Shown: piece after piece, positions 1 through 11,156 of the stretch | Layout: each line of letters opens with the position of its first letter | How positions within the stretch are numbered: the first letter of the stretch is position 1 | Source of the DNA: Sabellastarte sp. h YS-2021 | Lineage: Eukaryota > Annelida > Polychaeta > Sabellida > Sabellidae | Direction of reading: 5' to 3' | NCBI GenBank assembly: GCA_964017235.1 | Contig: OZ024940.1 | Coordinates: 27,460,573 to 27,524,572, forward strand | DNA: 64,000 nt | Program-made: the position numbers and the translations under genes | The notes under the pieces: generated by a model | What the model saw: only the letters and a program-made list of their open reading frames with translations | Told to the model about the DNA's origin: nothing | Database searches by the model: none

Positions 1-339
1 AATTTTACAGAAAAGTACTTACATATATGATCATTTCAATGTGTATTTCGTACAAGAATACCTCATAAATATATTAATCATCTCTGTTAGGCTAAAATAT
101 CTTGTTTTTGTGTTACACACCAAACTGCTTACATGTACCAGGCCTGGTTTACTATATATTTTAAAAAATTATTTCATACTAACCCGTTTATAAACAGTAG
201 CATTTATGAATATTAATCACTAATGGGGTTCAATCCATAATTGGTGTACATTTATTATTTTATGTTCTATTATCCAAACCAATCTGTGTCAATCAAAATG
301 CTTTTCCTGGCTTTCCATATTTTATACTGCTTTTCCTCT

Positions 340-563
340 GACCACTTTATGGCCATTGTGTTGTTGTTTTCTCTGTATATTTCAATATTCTGTGATATTA
401 TACCAGCTATGTTTTATTATTTCCAGATGGCCTTTCACAAACACATTTGGAGACCACTTTATGGCCATTGGGTTGTTGTTTACTTTGTATATTTCAATAT
501 TCCGTGATATTACACCAGCTATGCTTTATTATTTCCATATGACCTTCCATAAACACATTTGAA
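340..563. repeat. Tandem duplication, 112-bp unit, two copies
   Basis: Units 340-451 and 452-563 both begin GACCACTTTATGGCCATTG and run through a matching GTATATTTCAATATTC segment to ACACATTTG, with only scattered differences. Short overlapping ORFs here are translations of the repeat, not genes. Confidence 0.85.
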
Positions 564-2754
564 AACTCTTTTTCGACATCTCAATCCAAAACCATTGCTT
601 GATCAAACAAAAAATCCCTATCTTGTTCTATATTGCACTGTATTGACCCAATGAACACAGCACATGGAATTTATCAGTGTGGAGTAACCTCCCCGCCCCC
701 TACCCTCTATGTTTTTCTGAGTTGTGGGAAATTCTTTACACATTTGCAATTTTTGGGACCAAATTTTGCCTCTGAAGTAACCTGTTACCAAAATTGACAT
801 GACTTTGAATAATTCTGTCTTCTTTTTAAAGGATGTCCCCTCATAGCAAACTTCTCATGCTGTGGCAAATTTTGCCTTCTTGCCCAACAAATATCACATC
901 TGTTCTTGCATTACCAGAATTAAAAATCAAACATTTCTCCCCTCAGACTCATTTGTCCCTTGTAATATTTCATCAATCCAATTTTAATACTTACATGCAA
1001 TTTTTCTACATGCTTTAATTTTTAATAAGAAGTATACAACAAGATGCCTTTCTTGTCTCTACAAATCGAAACATTTTGAAATGTACCCCTATGAAAAAAG
1101 CAACAATATATTTTAACACTCAAGTGTTTCTCTCAAAGCCCACTATCCACTCCAGGTCTGTTAATGCTTTTTATTATCCAAACAAAAATGCTTTGCTGCA
1201 AACTTCCATTTCAAAAATAGCCAGCCTCAGCAGGCAGGAGGCCAGCCTGCAGGTATATATGCAGGTATATCTGGAGAAAACCAGAAAGATTTGGGCAATT
1301 GCCCACTATTCTAAATGTAAGAAAAAACAAGGTAAAAACCTATGTATGGGTCAAACTGTTGAGAACAGAAAAATGTTGCAAAAGCAGTAGTTGTTGCCAG
1401 GTTTTTGTCATAAACCTTATGAGCTCTTGTTTCTCAAAATTTGATAAAGACCTATGCTGGGATTGGAACTGTATAGCACATACAAAATTACATGCAGAAT
1501 GTTAAAAATCCCTGAAAATAGTTGCCATGGCAATAGATGTTGCCAAGTGTTGCCTAAAACATAATCAGTTCCAAGATGACTATAACCCCAGTCTTTATAC
1601 GGGCTAGGGCTAAAACCCATTTCTTACACTTTCTTGCTATCGTGTAGCCTTACGCTATCAAAACTAATCCTGAGCAATTAAAATGTCCTTCTTTTGTTAA
1701 GTACAATATAGTATTTGTTCTATTGCATTTTCACAAAACAAATACTGTATTTTCAAATGATAAATTGAGGCAAGACAATAAAGTTTCCCTGTCATGTTAG
1801 CTATCACTTCATCCTTTTATTTGCAGTCTATTAAATATTATTTGATTTATTTTCTTTTCAGATATGTACAGTTAGATACACCATATAGTAGTCTCTCCTT
1901 AAAAACATACAGGATCCAGTTATCTACCAGTAATAATAATTTCATGGCAAAAATTTAAACCTCAATTTTGAAATATAGTATGTAGTTATACCATAAACAT
2001 GAGATTGTGTATGTTTTCATGCAAGTGATCAGTTATGGCAGAGCCGTGATATGGTGTCTCCTGAAATGAAAAAAGTGTGTCAATATATCACTCAATGACA
2101 ATATTTGAATAGCAAAAGCCCTAATGAGCCAATTGCGATTTACTAACATTCAGTTTGATTTTTAAAAAGCATGGTTTTCTCAATATTTGAATACATTTAT
2201 TAAAATAGCAGAAGATATACACTTTATTATTGCTGAAACAGTGCTGACAGTGTGTCCATGAGGGTACACAGACACTGTAGTCACATACATGAAAACATGC
2301 ACTTACTGCAACTTTCATTCAACTGTATTCAACGGTTATCACAGAGCATACTGGTTGAAGAGAAGGATATGTCACCCTAAAACCACAACAGTAATATCTC
2401 AACTAGCTAATTACAATCCTACTGAGCTATTCTAATTGGATTTTTATAGCACTTAATCTAAAACTACAAAGAAAAACTGAATCAACACGCGAGAAAATAC
2501 GCAAACCCTCTAAACTAAAGAAAAATTTAACAATCCAACTGAAATTGGATGATTTTGTCAAACCACAACCCATGGAAATAGCTTAAAATACAATTAGATA
2601 CTGAAGTGACACAGTACAAAGATTAGCAGATTCCAGGGCAAATAGTGCGTCCCTAGTCCCTGTACCAAATGTCCCTGCCAAGTATTAACTTCCTACATAT
2701 TATGGTTTTCGGCCTTAGGGTCTCTGAGATACAGCATAAACATGCTTTTCTGGA

Positions 2755-2932
2755 CAACCACCCACCCGCCCAAATGCCCATCCAGATACCATTGATGAAA
2801 TACACACATAGCTACCAAGCAGCACCCACCCACCCCAACGCCCATTCAGATACCATTGATGAAATACACATATAGCTACCAAGCACCCACCAACCCGAAC
2901 GCCCATCCAGATACCATTGATGAAATGCACAC
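2755..2932. repeat. Tandem repeat, about 65-bp unit, three copies
   Basis: The segment CCAGATACCATTGATGAAAT (one base differs in copy two) occurs three times, each time near CACCCACC-rich sequence. The minus-strand ORF across it simply reads the repeat. Confidence 0.85.
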
Positions 2933-5403
2933 ATTGCCGTAAACGACTGTGGGGTAAAATTGAATTACTCAATACAATATCTTAAACCTTAGAACAAGAC
3001 AGAAATAAACAAACCCTCTAAAGTACAACGGAAGTAATTCAAGGAGTGAATTTGTCAAAAACAAGGAACGCTAAACACAATATCTTAAACCTTAAACCTT
3101 AGAACAAGACAGACAGGAGCAACTATGGAGTTCTCATCCAGAGAAAAAACACCCAAACACAAGCACTGGTCAACAGACCACAGGACCTTTCTTCTACTGG
3201 GTGTCATATTACGACACTGCACCAACCCATGTATGTACTTGTACGTATATCCATTATAATGGAGCAAACAATTAACTATGTGCAAAGGAAACTGAAAATA
3301 TAAATTATTTGTGACAAGATATACATTTCTAAATTGTGTGACACCGACTTATTCGGCTAAAACGCGAACATTTACCTTTTACCTGTGGCAAAGGTATTAA
3401 GTTGTAATGATTGTTGATTTTATTTGGAAATCACTGTTAAAAAATAGAACATAAATTGCTTCCATGGAGGAATTTTAGGCCAAAACATATGGGTAAGTGT
3501 TTTTTTTTCAGGGAGAAATTGTTTGTGTATAATAATATATGTTCAGAGTTTCCTAAAAACCAGTGCTACAAGACCATGACATTTTGTCAGCCATTACTGA
3601 TTGCCAAGCATTTATGGTCAGTTTATTTACAAGGGGTAGGTAAATACCGCAGCGACCATAAATGCTAGGGAAGCATGCTATTTTCAAACAATATTAAGCA
3701 CTGGTACTCTTGTGCATCTGACTAATTAGCTACTTATGTATTTTCAACTTTTTTTTTAGTTTATCTTTGTTTCACACAAGAAATACTGGAAAACTGATTC
3801 CAAAATGTAGCAAAAAGCAAATTCATTTCTTTTTAACCAGGGCCCATAAATCACAGATAATTAAGGAATAACACACGACTAGTGTGGGGTTACACAGGGT
3901 TTTACAACAAATAGCGATATTAGTAACACAAAGGCGAAGCTTATTCCAATTCTTATTCCAATTCTAACTTGTCATTTTATATTTTATTCATAGTGCATAT
4001 TTTTCACAATTAGATGGAATTTTCACTCGACCAAATTTGTCTAAAGTAGAAGTATGATATCCTTCAACAAAAGTACCAGACTTATGGACCATGACAATAT
4101 GCGAGTACATTTTAACTGCCTTTCAAAGTTTTATTACTGCCACAACAAAGCCCGGAAATTATACGATTGTAAAAGCGATTGCATTATTTAGAAACGGTTG
4201 GAAGTATTTATGCCAGATATTTCAATTTTACAACTTCAGTTTGTATGTATTAACAATATATATTATAACCCTCTCTTAAGGAGGTTTTGTTTATGGGTGC
4301 GTTCATTTGTCTATCTGTTTGTTTGCCTGTGTTAGTAAGTACTGAAAAGCAAATAAATGCATCTTTTTAAAAAATTTTTTACGTGGGTAAGTCCTGACTA
4401 AAAGAACACGTGACTCAATTTTGGGAAAGATCTGAATCATACTCTTGATACAAAAAAAAAATTCCTGAACTTTGAGTCCCATTTAACAATCCAATTGTCT
4501 GTGATTTTGGGTGTGTATATGAGATTATCATAGTCATTATCTTATTTTGGGCATCAAAATACAAAAAGCAGAATTGGCTTAAATTGCAATAGGGAGATAA
4601 TTGGTTGCCTTGGTGGTGGTATGCGCTCTAGGAATGCTTTCCAGTTGCAATTAATAAAAATTGCTGTAACTCAGTTTTGTGGTGGAGACAGAAAGTAGCG
4701 TAAATAAATAAAACTCTGTACACGATGCAATTCTAGTAAATGGTAATAAAACAAGAAAAGGCAGTTTAATATAAAACTGTGAAACCTCTATTATCCGCTG
4801 GAATTGGGGGAATAAAAAATCTTGAATCGACAGAGCTGCCTCAAGTTGTAATTTTTATACTCAGAGCTGCCTTGAGTACTTTTTCACAATTACCCGCTTT
4901 AACGAGTACTTTGTTCAGTGATATATCCAACAAATGAGCCAAACTGTAGTGACAATTCACAGAAATTGGCCCATTTCTGCTAATACTTACGTGAATATGT
5001 TGATAAATGCTAATACTCAAGTGGGAAAAGGTACCCTGTTCTTAATTTTGTTCTCCAAATATTCTAGTACCCTGAGGCTTTACAGTTATTCAAGTACTCT
5101 TTAACCTAGCCAGCGTTTCTCAATAAACAGCTTTCTGTAAAGCTTTGATCTAATTTGATGTATTGGTGTTTAGGACTGGTTTTTTCCAATTCTTTTGACC
5201 AGATCACAACAGGAAGTTTGTGAATAAGAATGTATGTGTCATAATTTTTTAATCAAGCCTACGGGGAATCGGCAAGTAAATGCCGACATGCCTATTGAAT
5301 ACTGGGGCAGGGATTAGGGTCCACTGCATTAAAGGAGGGAGACTAGTGTTGAAGTGGATTAATAGTTTCTTTTTGCAGTCAAAATAGTAGAAATGTATTT
5401 TTA

Positions 5404-5781
5404 ATTCTAACAGTACATTTATATAGTGCTTAATCTCTATCTAAAGAGAAACTCTAGGTGCATATATACAGAAATTCAGGGACCAATTAACCAGAGACAT
5501 AGCAGGGGTGAGCACCATGGTATGCTTTTGCAAAGAGATAGGTTTTCGATTTATTTCTGAATGAGGAGAGAGAAGGCTATTTTACATCATCAGGTGGATC
5601 ATTCCAAATCTCTGCAGTATCATGTGCAAAACTGAGGCCAACGTGCTTAGTCAAGTTATATACCAATGAGGCAAAGTGTGGGACCTCAAGCACCAAACCA
5701 TTAGCCGGACTTCTACGAGTATTGTACACACTGTGTCTAGTTTTGAGAAAAGTACTAAGATAAACCACTTTGTAGGGCATT
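5404..5781 (-). mobile_element. Decayed LINE, 3' part, left of the Polinton
   Basis: Minus-strand translation at 5577-5775 contains a LINE reverse transcriptase C-terminal motif (GLSFAHD...IWND.PDD) that also ends the LINE at 60975-61721. Downstream, a GAGATTAAGC-type 3' end matches that LINE's tail. The reading frame is broken near the insertion site. The rest of this LINE lies at 18515-19060, so the Polinton landed inside it. Likely a CR1/L2-like non-LTR element; the exact clade is not determinable by eye. Confidence 0.8.
5776..5781. repeat. Target-site duplication, left copy (GGCATT)
   Basis: GGCATT lies immediately outside the left TIR and is repeated exactly at 18515-18520 outside the right TIR. 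A 6-bp duplication is the established Polinton signature. Confidence 0.93.
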
Positions 5782-6190
5782 AGTAGTATAAAGGGGGGCA
5801 TTATAGCAATTAAAAGTTATCCTGAGGAGCGGTTTTGAGCTCCTAGAACTTGGGTTTCCAATTAAAATCAATGGGAGTGGTTAACCTCAGGAGTGATCAG
5901 ATATGAGGCTCCTGTGGGTAACCTGCTCCTAAAAATGGGGGTTTCCAATTAAAATCAACAGGATTGGTTAACCTCAGGAGTGATCAGATATGAGGCTCCC
6001 GTGGTTAACCAGAGTGCGCATGCGCGCGCAAAAGATTAGGGGAGTGCGCATGCGCGTGCAAAAGTTTAGGGGAGTGCGCATGCGCGTGCAAAAGATTAGG
6101 GGAGTGCGCATGCGCGCGCAAAAGATTAGGGGAGTGCGCATGCGCGTGCAAAATTTTAGGGGAGTGGGCATGCACGTATTGTTTATTAAG
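5782..6190 (+). repeat. Polinton left terminal inverted repeat
   Basis: Matches the reverse complement of 18106-18514. It contains a TATAAAGG box a few bases from the tip, two imperfect copies of an approximately 110-bp block (GGTTAACCTCAGGAGTGATC in each), then an array of 30-bp GCATGC repeats. Differences from the right TIR are few in the outer part and more frequent near the inner edge. Confidence 0.92.
6012..6178. repeat. Subterminal 30-bp GCATGC tandem array (left)
   Basis: About five copies of a 30-bp unit containing GTGCGCATGCGCGTGCAAAA followed by a GATTAGGGGA-type end. The core TGCGCATGCGCA is palindromic and alternates purine and pyrimidine. Mirrored in the right TIR. Arg/Met-rich ORFs over it are artefacts of the repeat. 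Confidence 0.92.
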
Positions 6191-6203
6191 ACGTTGCTTA
6201 CAG

Positions 6204-6211
6204 TATAAAAA
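6204..6211 (+). promoter_or_regulatory. TATA box upstream of polB
   Basis: TATAAAAA just inside the left TIR, about 112 bp before the polB ATG at 6323 and with no other ATG-led frame of note between. Position is consistent with a polymerase II promoter for the first gene. Confidence 0.5.
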
Positions 6212-6322
6212 GACGATGCTTTAAAACATAGGTACATTTGTTAAAAAGAATCCAGCAGATCATTCCACTCTTAAATATTTGATTTTATTTGTAGTTCACA
6301 TCCTGGTGTTACTTCTTCAAAA

Positions 6323-7702
6323 ATGAACAGGCAATGTCAATACTGTTTTAAAGCGTTTTCTTGCGCTTACAACAAAAAAAGACACGAAAACATATGTCTT
6401 GAATTGCAGGCTAAAAATAGATTGCATTGTTACATTTGTGGTAAAGGGTTTGTGAATGTACAAAAAAGGGTAAAACATGAAAATCAGTGTGTGAATGTAG
6501 GGGCAAATCTTTTGCAAGATTTAAAAAAATTTCAATGCGAAAAGTGTCATCACACGTTTGCTTCAAAGCAAAAGTGGAAGCAGCATTCTTGTACAGTCAA
6601 AACGAATGATAACATTGAGGCCATCGAGAAAAACAAATGTGAAACTTATTTAAAGACATTTTTATCTGCTTTTAATAAAAAAAGACACGAAAAAGTATGT
6701 TCTGCAGCTAAAGCTAAGGGTGATAAAACAAAGGTAATAAAAGAAAAAGTATCATCTGCAACAAACGGTGAACCATCTGATGGTGTTGTTGCAGTGAACA
6801 CCAAAAAACGTAAAAGATGCGATGAAGAAATTTTACCTAAAAGGAGAAAATGTCAATGTCGTCGTTGTGACGTTATATTTGAGGGACGTCACGAATTGCA
6901 CTTGCATCGAAACACGCAGCATGGTGGTGCTCTTCAGAACAGGCCTTGGCGTCAAGAGGCTCATTTAGACGAACCTCCCTGGGGTGATCCGGTGAGAGAC
7001 GATCCTTTGAGGCAGATTTATGAAGGAAATCAAAACGTTATATTAGCCGATGCTAAAATCGACAAAGGACGAAAAGTGATTTACAATTTACCCACGAATA
7101 ATTTGAGGGATGGTGTAGATGAAATTTGGTGGAAATTGGATGAGATTTTTACGGATCAAAACGGTGCCTTTAAAATCAATCTTTCTTTAGGTCTTATTTT
7201 AAGGAATATGGAAACTGGAGAATACAGATATTTTGCACCTCACGTAAACGACTCTCTGTTTCCCTCACCTTTTCTGATTGGAAGTAGAAAATATTTGAAA
7301 ATATTTCAGAATAAAATTCGACGTTTGGATCCTTTGGAATACGTGAATAATTTGAGACCCAACAGCAAATGGAGACCTTTCATGATCACGAATGTGAGAT
7401 TTGATGTCACTCCGACGAATTTTCCTCTGGGAAAAGGTGTGTTACCCGATTATATCAAGCAAAAGCGCAGCATTGTGAGTATGGAAGTGGATTCTAATAA
7501 CAAACCGTATAAAGATGATCATTGTTTTTTTCGGTGTTTGGCTTATCATCGAAATCGAGTTCAGGAGAAAGCAAACCTATTGCAGAAGTGGGAAGAATTT
7601 TCGGGTAAAAAAACCGTGGAATTAGCAGATATGCCAGATTTGGAAAAGTGTTTTCGCCTAAACTTGCATGTGTACGAAATCGATACAAAACTCATTTGTT
7701 AG
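6323..7702 (+). CDS. polB: Polinton DNA polymerase B, N-terminal piece (zinc fingers)
   Basis: 459-residue N-terminal piece of the protein-primed family B polymerase, cut off by a frameshift near 7690. ATG at 6323 is the first good start after the TATA box. Zinc-finger-like motifs sit at residues 5-25 (CxxC...HxxxC), 36-56, 72-90 and about 172-196; a fourth one near 103-125 has lost a cysteine. Residues 250-410 match the region that precedes the exonuclease domain in animal Polinton polymerases, with a DDHCFFRCLAYH segment reminiscent of an OTU-type Cys box (resemblance only). The protein should act in replicating the linear element DNA. The next piece continues in the +1 frame, so the gene is broken here unless a base was lost in assembly. 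Confidence 0.85.
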   Translation: MNRQCQYCFKAFSCAYNKKRHENICLELQAKNRLHCYICGKGFVNVQKRVKHENQCVNVGANLLQDLKKFQCEKCHHTFASKQKWKQHSCTVKTNDNIEAIEKNKCETYLKTFLSAFNKKRHEKVCSAAKAKGDKTKVIKEKVSSATNGEPSDGVVAVNTKKRKRCDEEILPKRRKCQCRRCDVIFEGRHELHLHRNTQHGGALQNRPWRQEAHLDEPPWGDPVRDDPLRQIYEGNQNVILADAKIDKGRKVIYNLPTNNLRDGVDEIWWKLDEIFTDQNGAFKINLSLGLILRNMETGEYRYFAPHVNDSLFPSPFLIGSRKYLKIFQNKIRRLDPLEYVNNLRPNSKWRPFMITNVRFDVTPTNFPLGKGVLPDYIKQKRSIVSMEVDSNNKPYKDDHCFFRCLAYHRNRVQEKANLLQKWEEFSGKKTVELADMPDLEKCFRLNLHVYEIDTKLIC

Positions 7703-8642
7703 TTACATAAAAGACTTTCACAGTTATGCCAGAAAATTTACTTGTGTGGCCTGTCAAAAGATGTTTCATAAAGCTTATAAGTGGCGCAGACACATGAAGC
7801 AGTGCAAAGGTTTAACCAAATGGGAATATCCTGGGACATTTTATGCACCCTCAGAGACCATGTTTGATCAAATAAAAAGCTGTGGAATTTCGGTTCAAGA
7901 TGCATTTTTTCCTTGGTTTATCGTGTATGACTTTGAAGTAATTTTACAAAAAGAACCTTGCAGAGTATCGGATAAATTAAAATGGGAAGCCAGACACGTC
8001 CCTATCAGTGTCAGTGTCTGTAGTAATGTGGAAGGTTTTAGGGAACCTCGGTGTTTTGTGCAAGATGACTTGAAAAAACTTTTAAAAGACATGTTAAACT
8101 ACATGACTGAGATAGGACAAGAAATCTGTGAATTAGCTCATCTTAAATGGGGGCATATTTTAGAACAAATCAAGGAAGTTTCCATCAGGGAAAAATTTGA
8201 AACTTATTTGCAAGAAATCCCCGTTTTGGGTTTTAATTCGGGGAAATATGACATGAATTTAATGAAAACAGAAATTGTGCAACTTTTAGAACTCGAAAAG
8301 AAAAGCAATTATTTCGTCATAAAGAAAAACAACAGTTACATGTGTTTGAGTGACAAAAATTTTCGTTTTTTAGACATTTCTAACTTTTTAGCTCCCAGAT
8401 GCAGTTACTCCAAGTTTCTGAAAGCTTTTCAAATAGCTGAAAGTAAATTTTATTTTCCTTACGAATGGTTTGATGATAAAGCAAAACTAAACTGGACACA
8501 TTTACCTCCTCCCGATTCTTTTTATTCCAGTTTAAAAGTTCAAAACACTTTGGGTGATACGGAAACGGACATTGCCAAAAATTACGCTTTTGTTCAAAAA
8601 GTATGGAAAGAAGAAAATATGTGTACTTTTCAAGATTTTTAA
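7668..8642 (+). CDS. polB: Polinton DNA polymerase B, exonuclease piece
   Basis: Middle piece of the polymerase in a different frame from its neighbours; the listed ATG is internal and true continuity probably begins near 7690. A CxxC...HxxxC zinc-finger motif lies at residues 26-46 of this frame. Exonuclease motif I is YDFE (residues 87-90) and motif II is FNSGKYDMNL (189-198), the classic family B 3'-5' proofreading signatures. The frame ends at 8642 in a run of five T; the polymerase continues in the -1 frame in the next piece. The poly-T context makes a one-base indel (or assembly error) the simplest cause. The stop-proximal TTTTT is not a canonical slippery heptamer in phase, so programmed frameshifting is not well supported. 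Confidence 0.85.
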   Translation: MCTKSIQNSFVSYIKDFHSYARKFTCVACQKMFHKAYKWRRHMKQCKGLTKWEYPGTFYAPSETMFDQIKSCGISVQDAFFPWFIVYDFEVILQKEPCRVSDKLKWEARHVPISVSVCSNVEGFREPRCFVQDDLKKLLKDMLNYMTEIGQEICELAHLKWGHILEQIKEVSIREKFETYLQEIPVLGFNSGKYDMNLMKTEIVQLLELEKKSNYFVIKKNNSYMCLSDKNFRFLDISNFLAPRCSYSKFLKAFQIAESKFYFPYEWFDDKAKLNWTHLPPPDSFYSSLKVQNTLGDTETDIAKNYAFVQKVWKEENMCTFQDF

Positions 8643-11047
8643 TGCATTACAACAATTTGGATGTGGGTCCCTTTGTCAAAGCCGTTGAAAAAATGCATGT
8701 GTTTTACAGGGACAATGGCATTGATTATTTGAAAGAAACTATTTCTGTACCCGGGATTGCCAGAAAAATTATGTTTCAGCAGTCTAAAGACGCGTTATTT
8801 CTGCTGTGTGGAAAAAAGGATCAAGATCTGTACAAAACGGTGAAAAAAAATATCATTGGTGGAGCTTCCATTATATTTTGTCGACATCATAAAGTGAACG
8901 AAACTCTGATTCGCGGAAAAAAAGTGTGCAAAAACATCATCGGCTATGACTGTAACGCGCTTTATTTGTGGGCTTTATCTCAGCCCATGCCCACCGGTTG
9001 TTTTGTGAGAAGACATTTTCCCGATTTTAAGCCGGAGGTATCGCATAAATATTTGGACATGTACGTTTGGATGGATCATTTGGCTGATGTGGGAAAAGTC
9101 AACATTGAGCACAAATTAAATACGGGTAAAGAAAAAAGAATAGGCAAATATTTTTGCGACGGTTTTGACAGTGAGAACAATGTGGTGTATGAAATGGACG
9201 GATGTTTTTTTCACGGGCACAGGTGTTACTTAACAGAAAACGCTTGGAAATCGAGGCCTAAATTGATGGAAAAAAGAGAAAAAAAAACAAGGGAAAAAGA
9301 ACAGTATTTAAAAATAAATGGTTACAGAGTGGAAAAAATAAGGGAATGTGACTACGTCAAACATTTAAGACCCTGTTTAAATTATGACAAATATTTACCC
9401 CCTTATTATCAAAAGCATAAAGGTTCACTCAGTGTTGACACGATATTGAAAGATATTCAGCAAGAATCTTTGTTTGGAATGGTGGAAGTGGATGCGGAAG
9501 TACCAAATCATTTATATGATTATTTTAGTGAAATGTCGCCTTTATTTTGCACCTGTTTTATTCCTTTTGACGCGATGGGGGAATACACTCAGAAGCCAAT
9601 TGAGGAACTGAATTTAGGAAAGCATCCTCGCAAATTGTTGGTGGGTGGCATGAAAGCCAAAAGGCTTTTACTGTTATCCCCTTTATTAAAGTGGTACTTA
9701 GACCACGGTTTGATTGTCACACAGGTGTATCAAGTCATTGAATTTTCTCCAATGTCTTGTTTTAAACAATTTCACGATAAAGTGAGTGATGCCAGAAGAG
9801 CTGGTGATGTTCACGAAGATCAAAGTATTATAGCAGATACAATGAAATTAATTGGAAACAGTGGATTCGGTTCTATGATTATGGATCAGGAAAAACATCA
9901 AAAAGTCATTTATGTGAGAGGGGATAAAGATATTCAGATGAAAGTCAATGATCCCCATTTTAAGAAACTGACAGAATTTTCGGAAGACTTTTGTGAAGTG
10001 GAAATGTCCAAGTCGAAACAGATTTTGAACTTACCCATTCAAATAGGTTACAGTATTTTACAGTACACAAAATTGAAAGTGTTGGAGTGGTATTACGACT
10101 GTTTAGACTATTATGTGGAAAGAAGTGATTTTGAATATATTGAAATGGATACGGACAGCGCCTACTTTGCCATGTCTGGAAATACACTGGCCGACATTGT
10201 CAAACCGCATTTGAAAGAAGAGTTTTTACATAAAATATTTAAATCTTGTCATTTAAAGGAAGTGATCCCCAATCCTTACTGGTTCCCCAGAGAATGCTGT
10301 GAAAAACACAGGGCTTACGACAAACGTCAGGCTGGTTTATTTAAGATTGAAAAGGATCACGGACAAGAAATGGTGGCTCTTTGCTCTAAAACTTACGTGT
10401 TAGAAGACAGGGATGGCTTTTGCAAAACTGCTTTAAAGGGTTTAAATAAAGCTGATATTGAAAATCCTTTGGAAAAGTGCAAAGAAGTTTTACATACGGG
10501 TAAAACCGATGTGGGAATAAATAAAGGTTTTCGTGTGAGAGATAACACTTTATTTATTTATGAACAACGTCGAGCCGGTATTGGAAATTTTTATTGTAAA
10601 AGAGAATTGGTGGATGATGTGCACACCAAACCTTTAGATATAGTCTTGTGTCCCTGGGAAGAACACCAATGTACAGAAATTACAGACGATATTTTATCTC
10701 CTGTTTACCCTTTTAGTTTTAGTGTGGGGTCTAAAGATTTTCAAAATATTTACGCGTACTGTCAGACTTTGAAACGCCTGTCTGTTTTTGATCAAAATTA
10801 TTTAGTTAAGTTGATTTTAAAGAAAAGATGGCAGACAGATGAGACCTTTAAAAGCTGTTTAAAACAGCAAAAAAACAAAACCTTTGTATGGGTGCACGAA
10901 GATACATTTTGGGGATGTGGATTAAGCAGAGTTTTATTTAAGGTCACTGAGTTGAAACATATGCCAGGAGCCAATCAGTGGGGAGAACTTTTGAGTGAAT
11001 TGCTTTGTGAAACGGTTTATACAAAGAATTTTGAAAAAAAATCTTGA
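8603..11047 (+). CDS. polB: Polinton DNA polymerase B, catalytic piece
   Basis: 814 codons; the first dozen or so are out of the true frame, and homology begins at exonuclease motif III, HYNNLDVGPF (residues 15-24). Polymerase motif A is GYDCNALYLWAL (114-125), motif B is LIGNSGFGSM (416-425) and motif C is MDTDSAYF (515-522), so both catalytic aspartate motifs are present. Between A and B, EMDGCFFHGHRC (197-208) resembles the Vsr/restriction-like endonuclease insert seen in Polinton polymerases (family resemblance, not proven). All active-site residues look intact, so inactivation comes only from the two upstream frameshifts. The integrase gene follows within about 110 bp. Confidence 0.92.
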   Translation: MERRKYVYFSRFLMHYNNLDVGPFVKAVEKMHVFYRDNGIDYLKETISVPGIARKIMFQQSKDALFLLCGKKDQDLYKTVKKNIIGGASIIFCRHHKVNETLIRGKKVCKNIIGYDCNALYLWALSQPMPTGCFVRRHFPDFKPEVSHKYLDMYVWMDHLADVGKVNIEHKLNTGKEKRIGKYFCDGFDSENNVVYEMDGCFFHGHRCYLTENAWKSRPKLMEKREKKTREKEQYLKINGYRVEKIRECDYVKHLRPCLNYDKYLPPYYQKHKGSLSVDTILKDIQQESLFGMVEVDAEVPNHLYDYFSEMSPLFCTCFIPFDAMGEYTQKPIEELNLGKHPRKLLVGGMKAKRLLLLSPLLKWYLDHGLIVTQVYQVIEFSPMSCFKQFHDKVSDARRAGDVHEDQSIIADTMKLIGNSGFGSMIMDQEKHQKVIYVRGDKDIQMKVNDPHFKKLTEFSEDFCEVEMSKSKQILNLPIQIGYSILQYTKLKVLEWYYDCLDYYVERSDFEYIEMDTDSAYFAMSGNTLADIVKPHLKEEFLHKIFKSCHLKEVIPNPYWFPRECCEKHRAYDKRQAGLFKIEKDHGQEMVALCSKTYVLEDRDGFCKTALKGLNKADIENPLEKCKEVLHTGKTDVGINKGFRVRDNTLFIYEQRRAGIGNFYCKRELVDDVHTKPLDIVLCPWEEHQCTEITDDILSPVYPFSFSVGSKDFQNIYAYCQTLKRLSVFDQNYLVKLILKKRWQTDETFKSCLKQQKNKTFVWVHEDTFWGCGLSRVLFKVTELKHMPGANQWGELLSELLCETVYTKNFEKKS

Positions 11048-11156
11048 TTTAATTTCTTTAAAGTGAGCAAGATTTTATTTTAAAGGGTATTTGGCTACCA
11101 TTGCTGTGTTCATCTTTGGGATATATATTGCCAAATCCCAGTATAAAAAAGAAAGA

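Larger units (their letters stand above)
1..5403. other. Gene-poor AT-rich DNA
   Basis: I see no supportable gene in this stretch. Open frames are all under about 105 codons, lack splice context and resemble no family I recognise. It contains two short tandem repeats (listed separately) and, near 4277-4340, the start of an 'aaggaggtt'-type interspersed repeat that recurs at 25.1 and 29.3 kb. Confidence 0.6.

Noticed and set aside
5990-6208. Arg/Met-rich ORFs (MRVQKIRGVRM type) in the left TIR, mirrored at 17998-18322
   Set aside because: They are translations of the 30-bp GCATGC array in several frames on both strands; no start context and no homology beyond the repeat.
8625-8650. Programmed -1 frameshifting in polB as an established feature
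   Set aside because: The T run is out of phase for a canonical heptamer, and a second unrelated frameshift lies upstream; mutation or assembly error is simpler.
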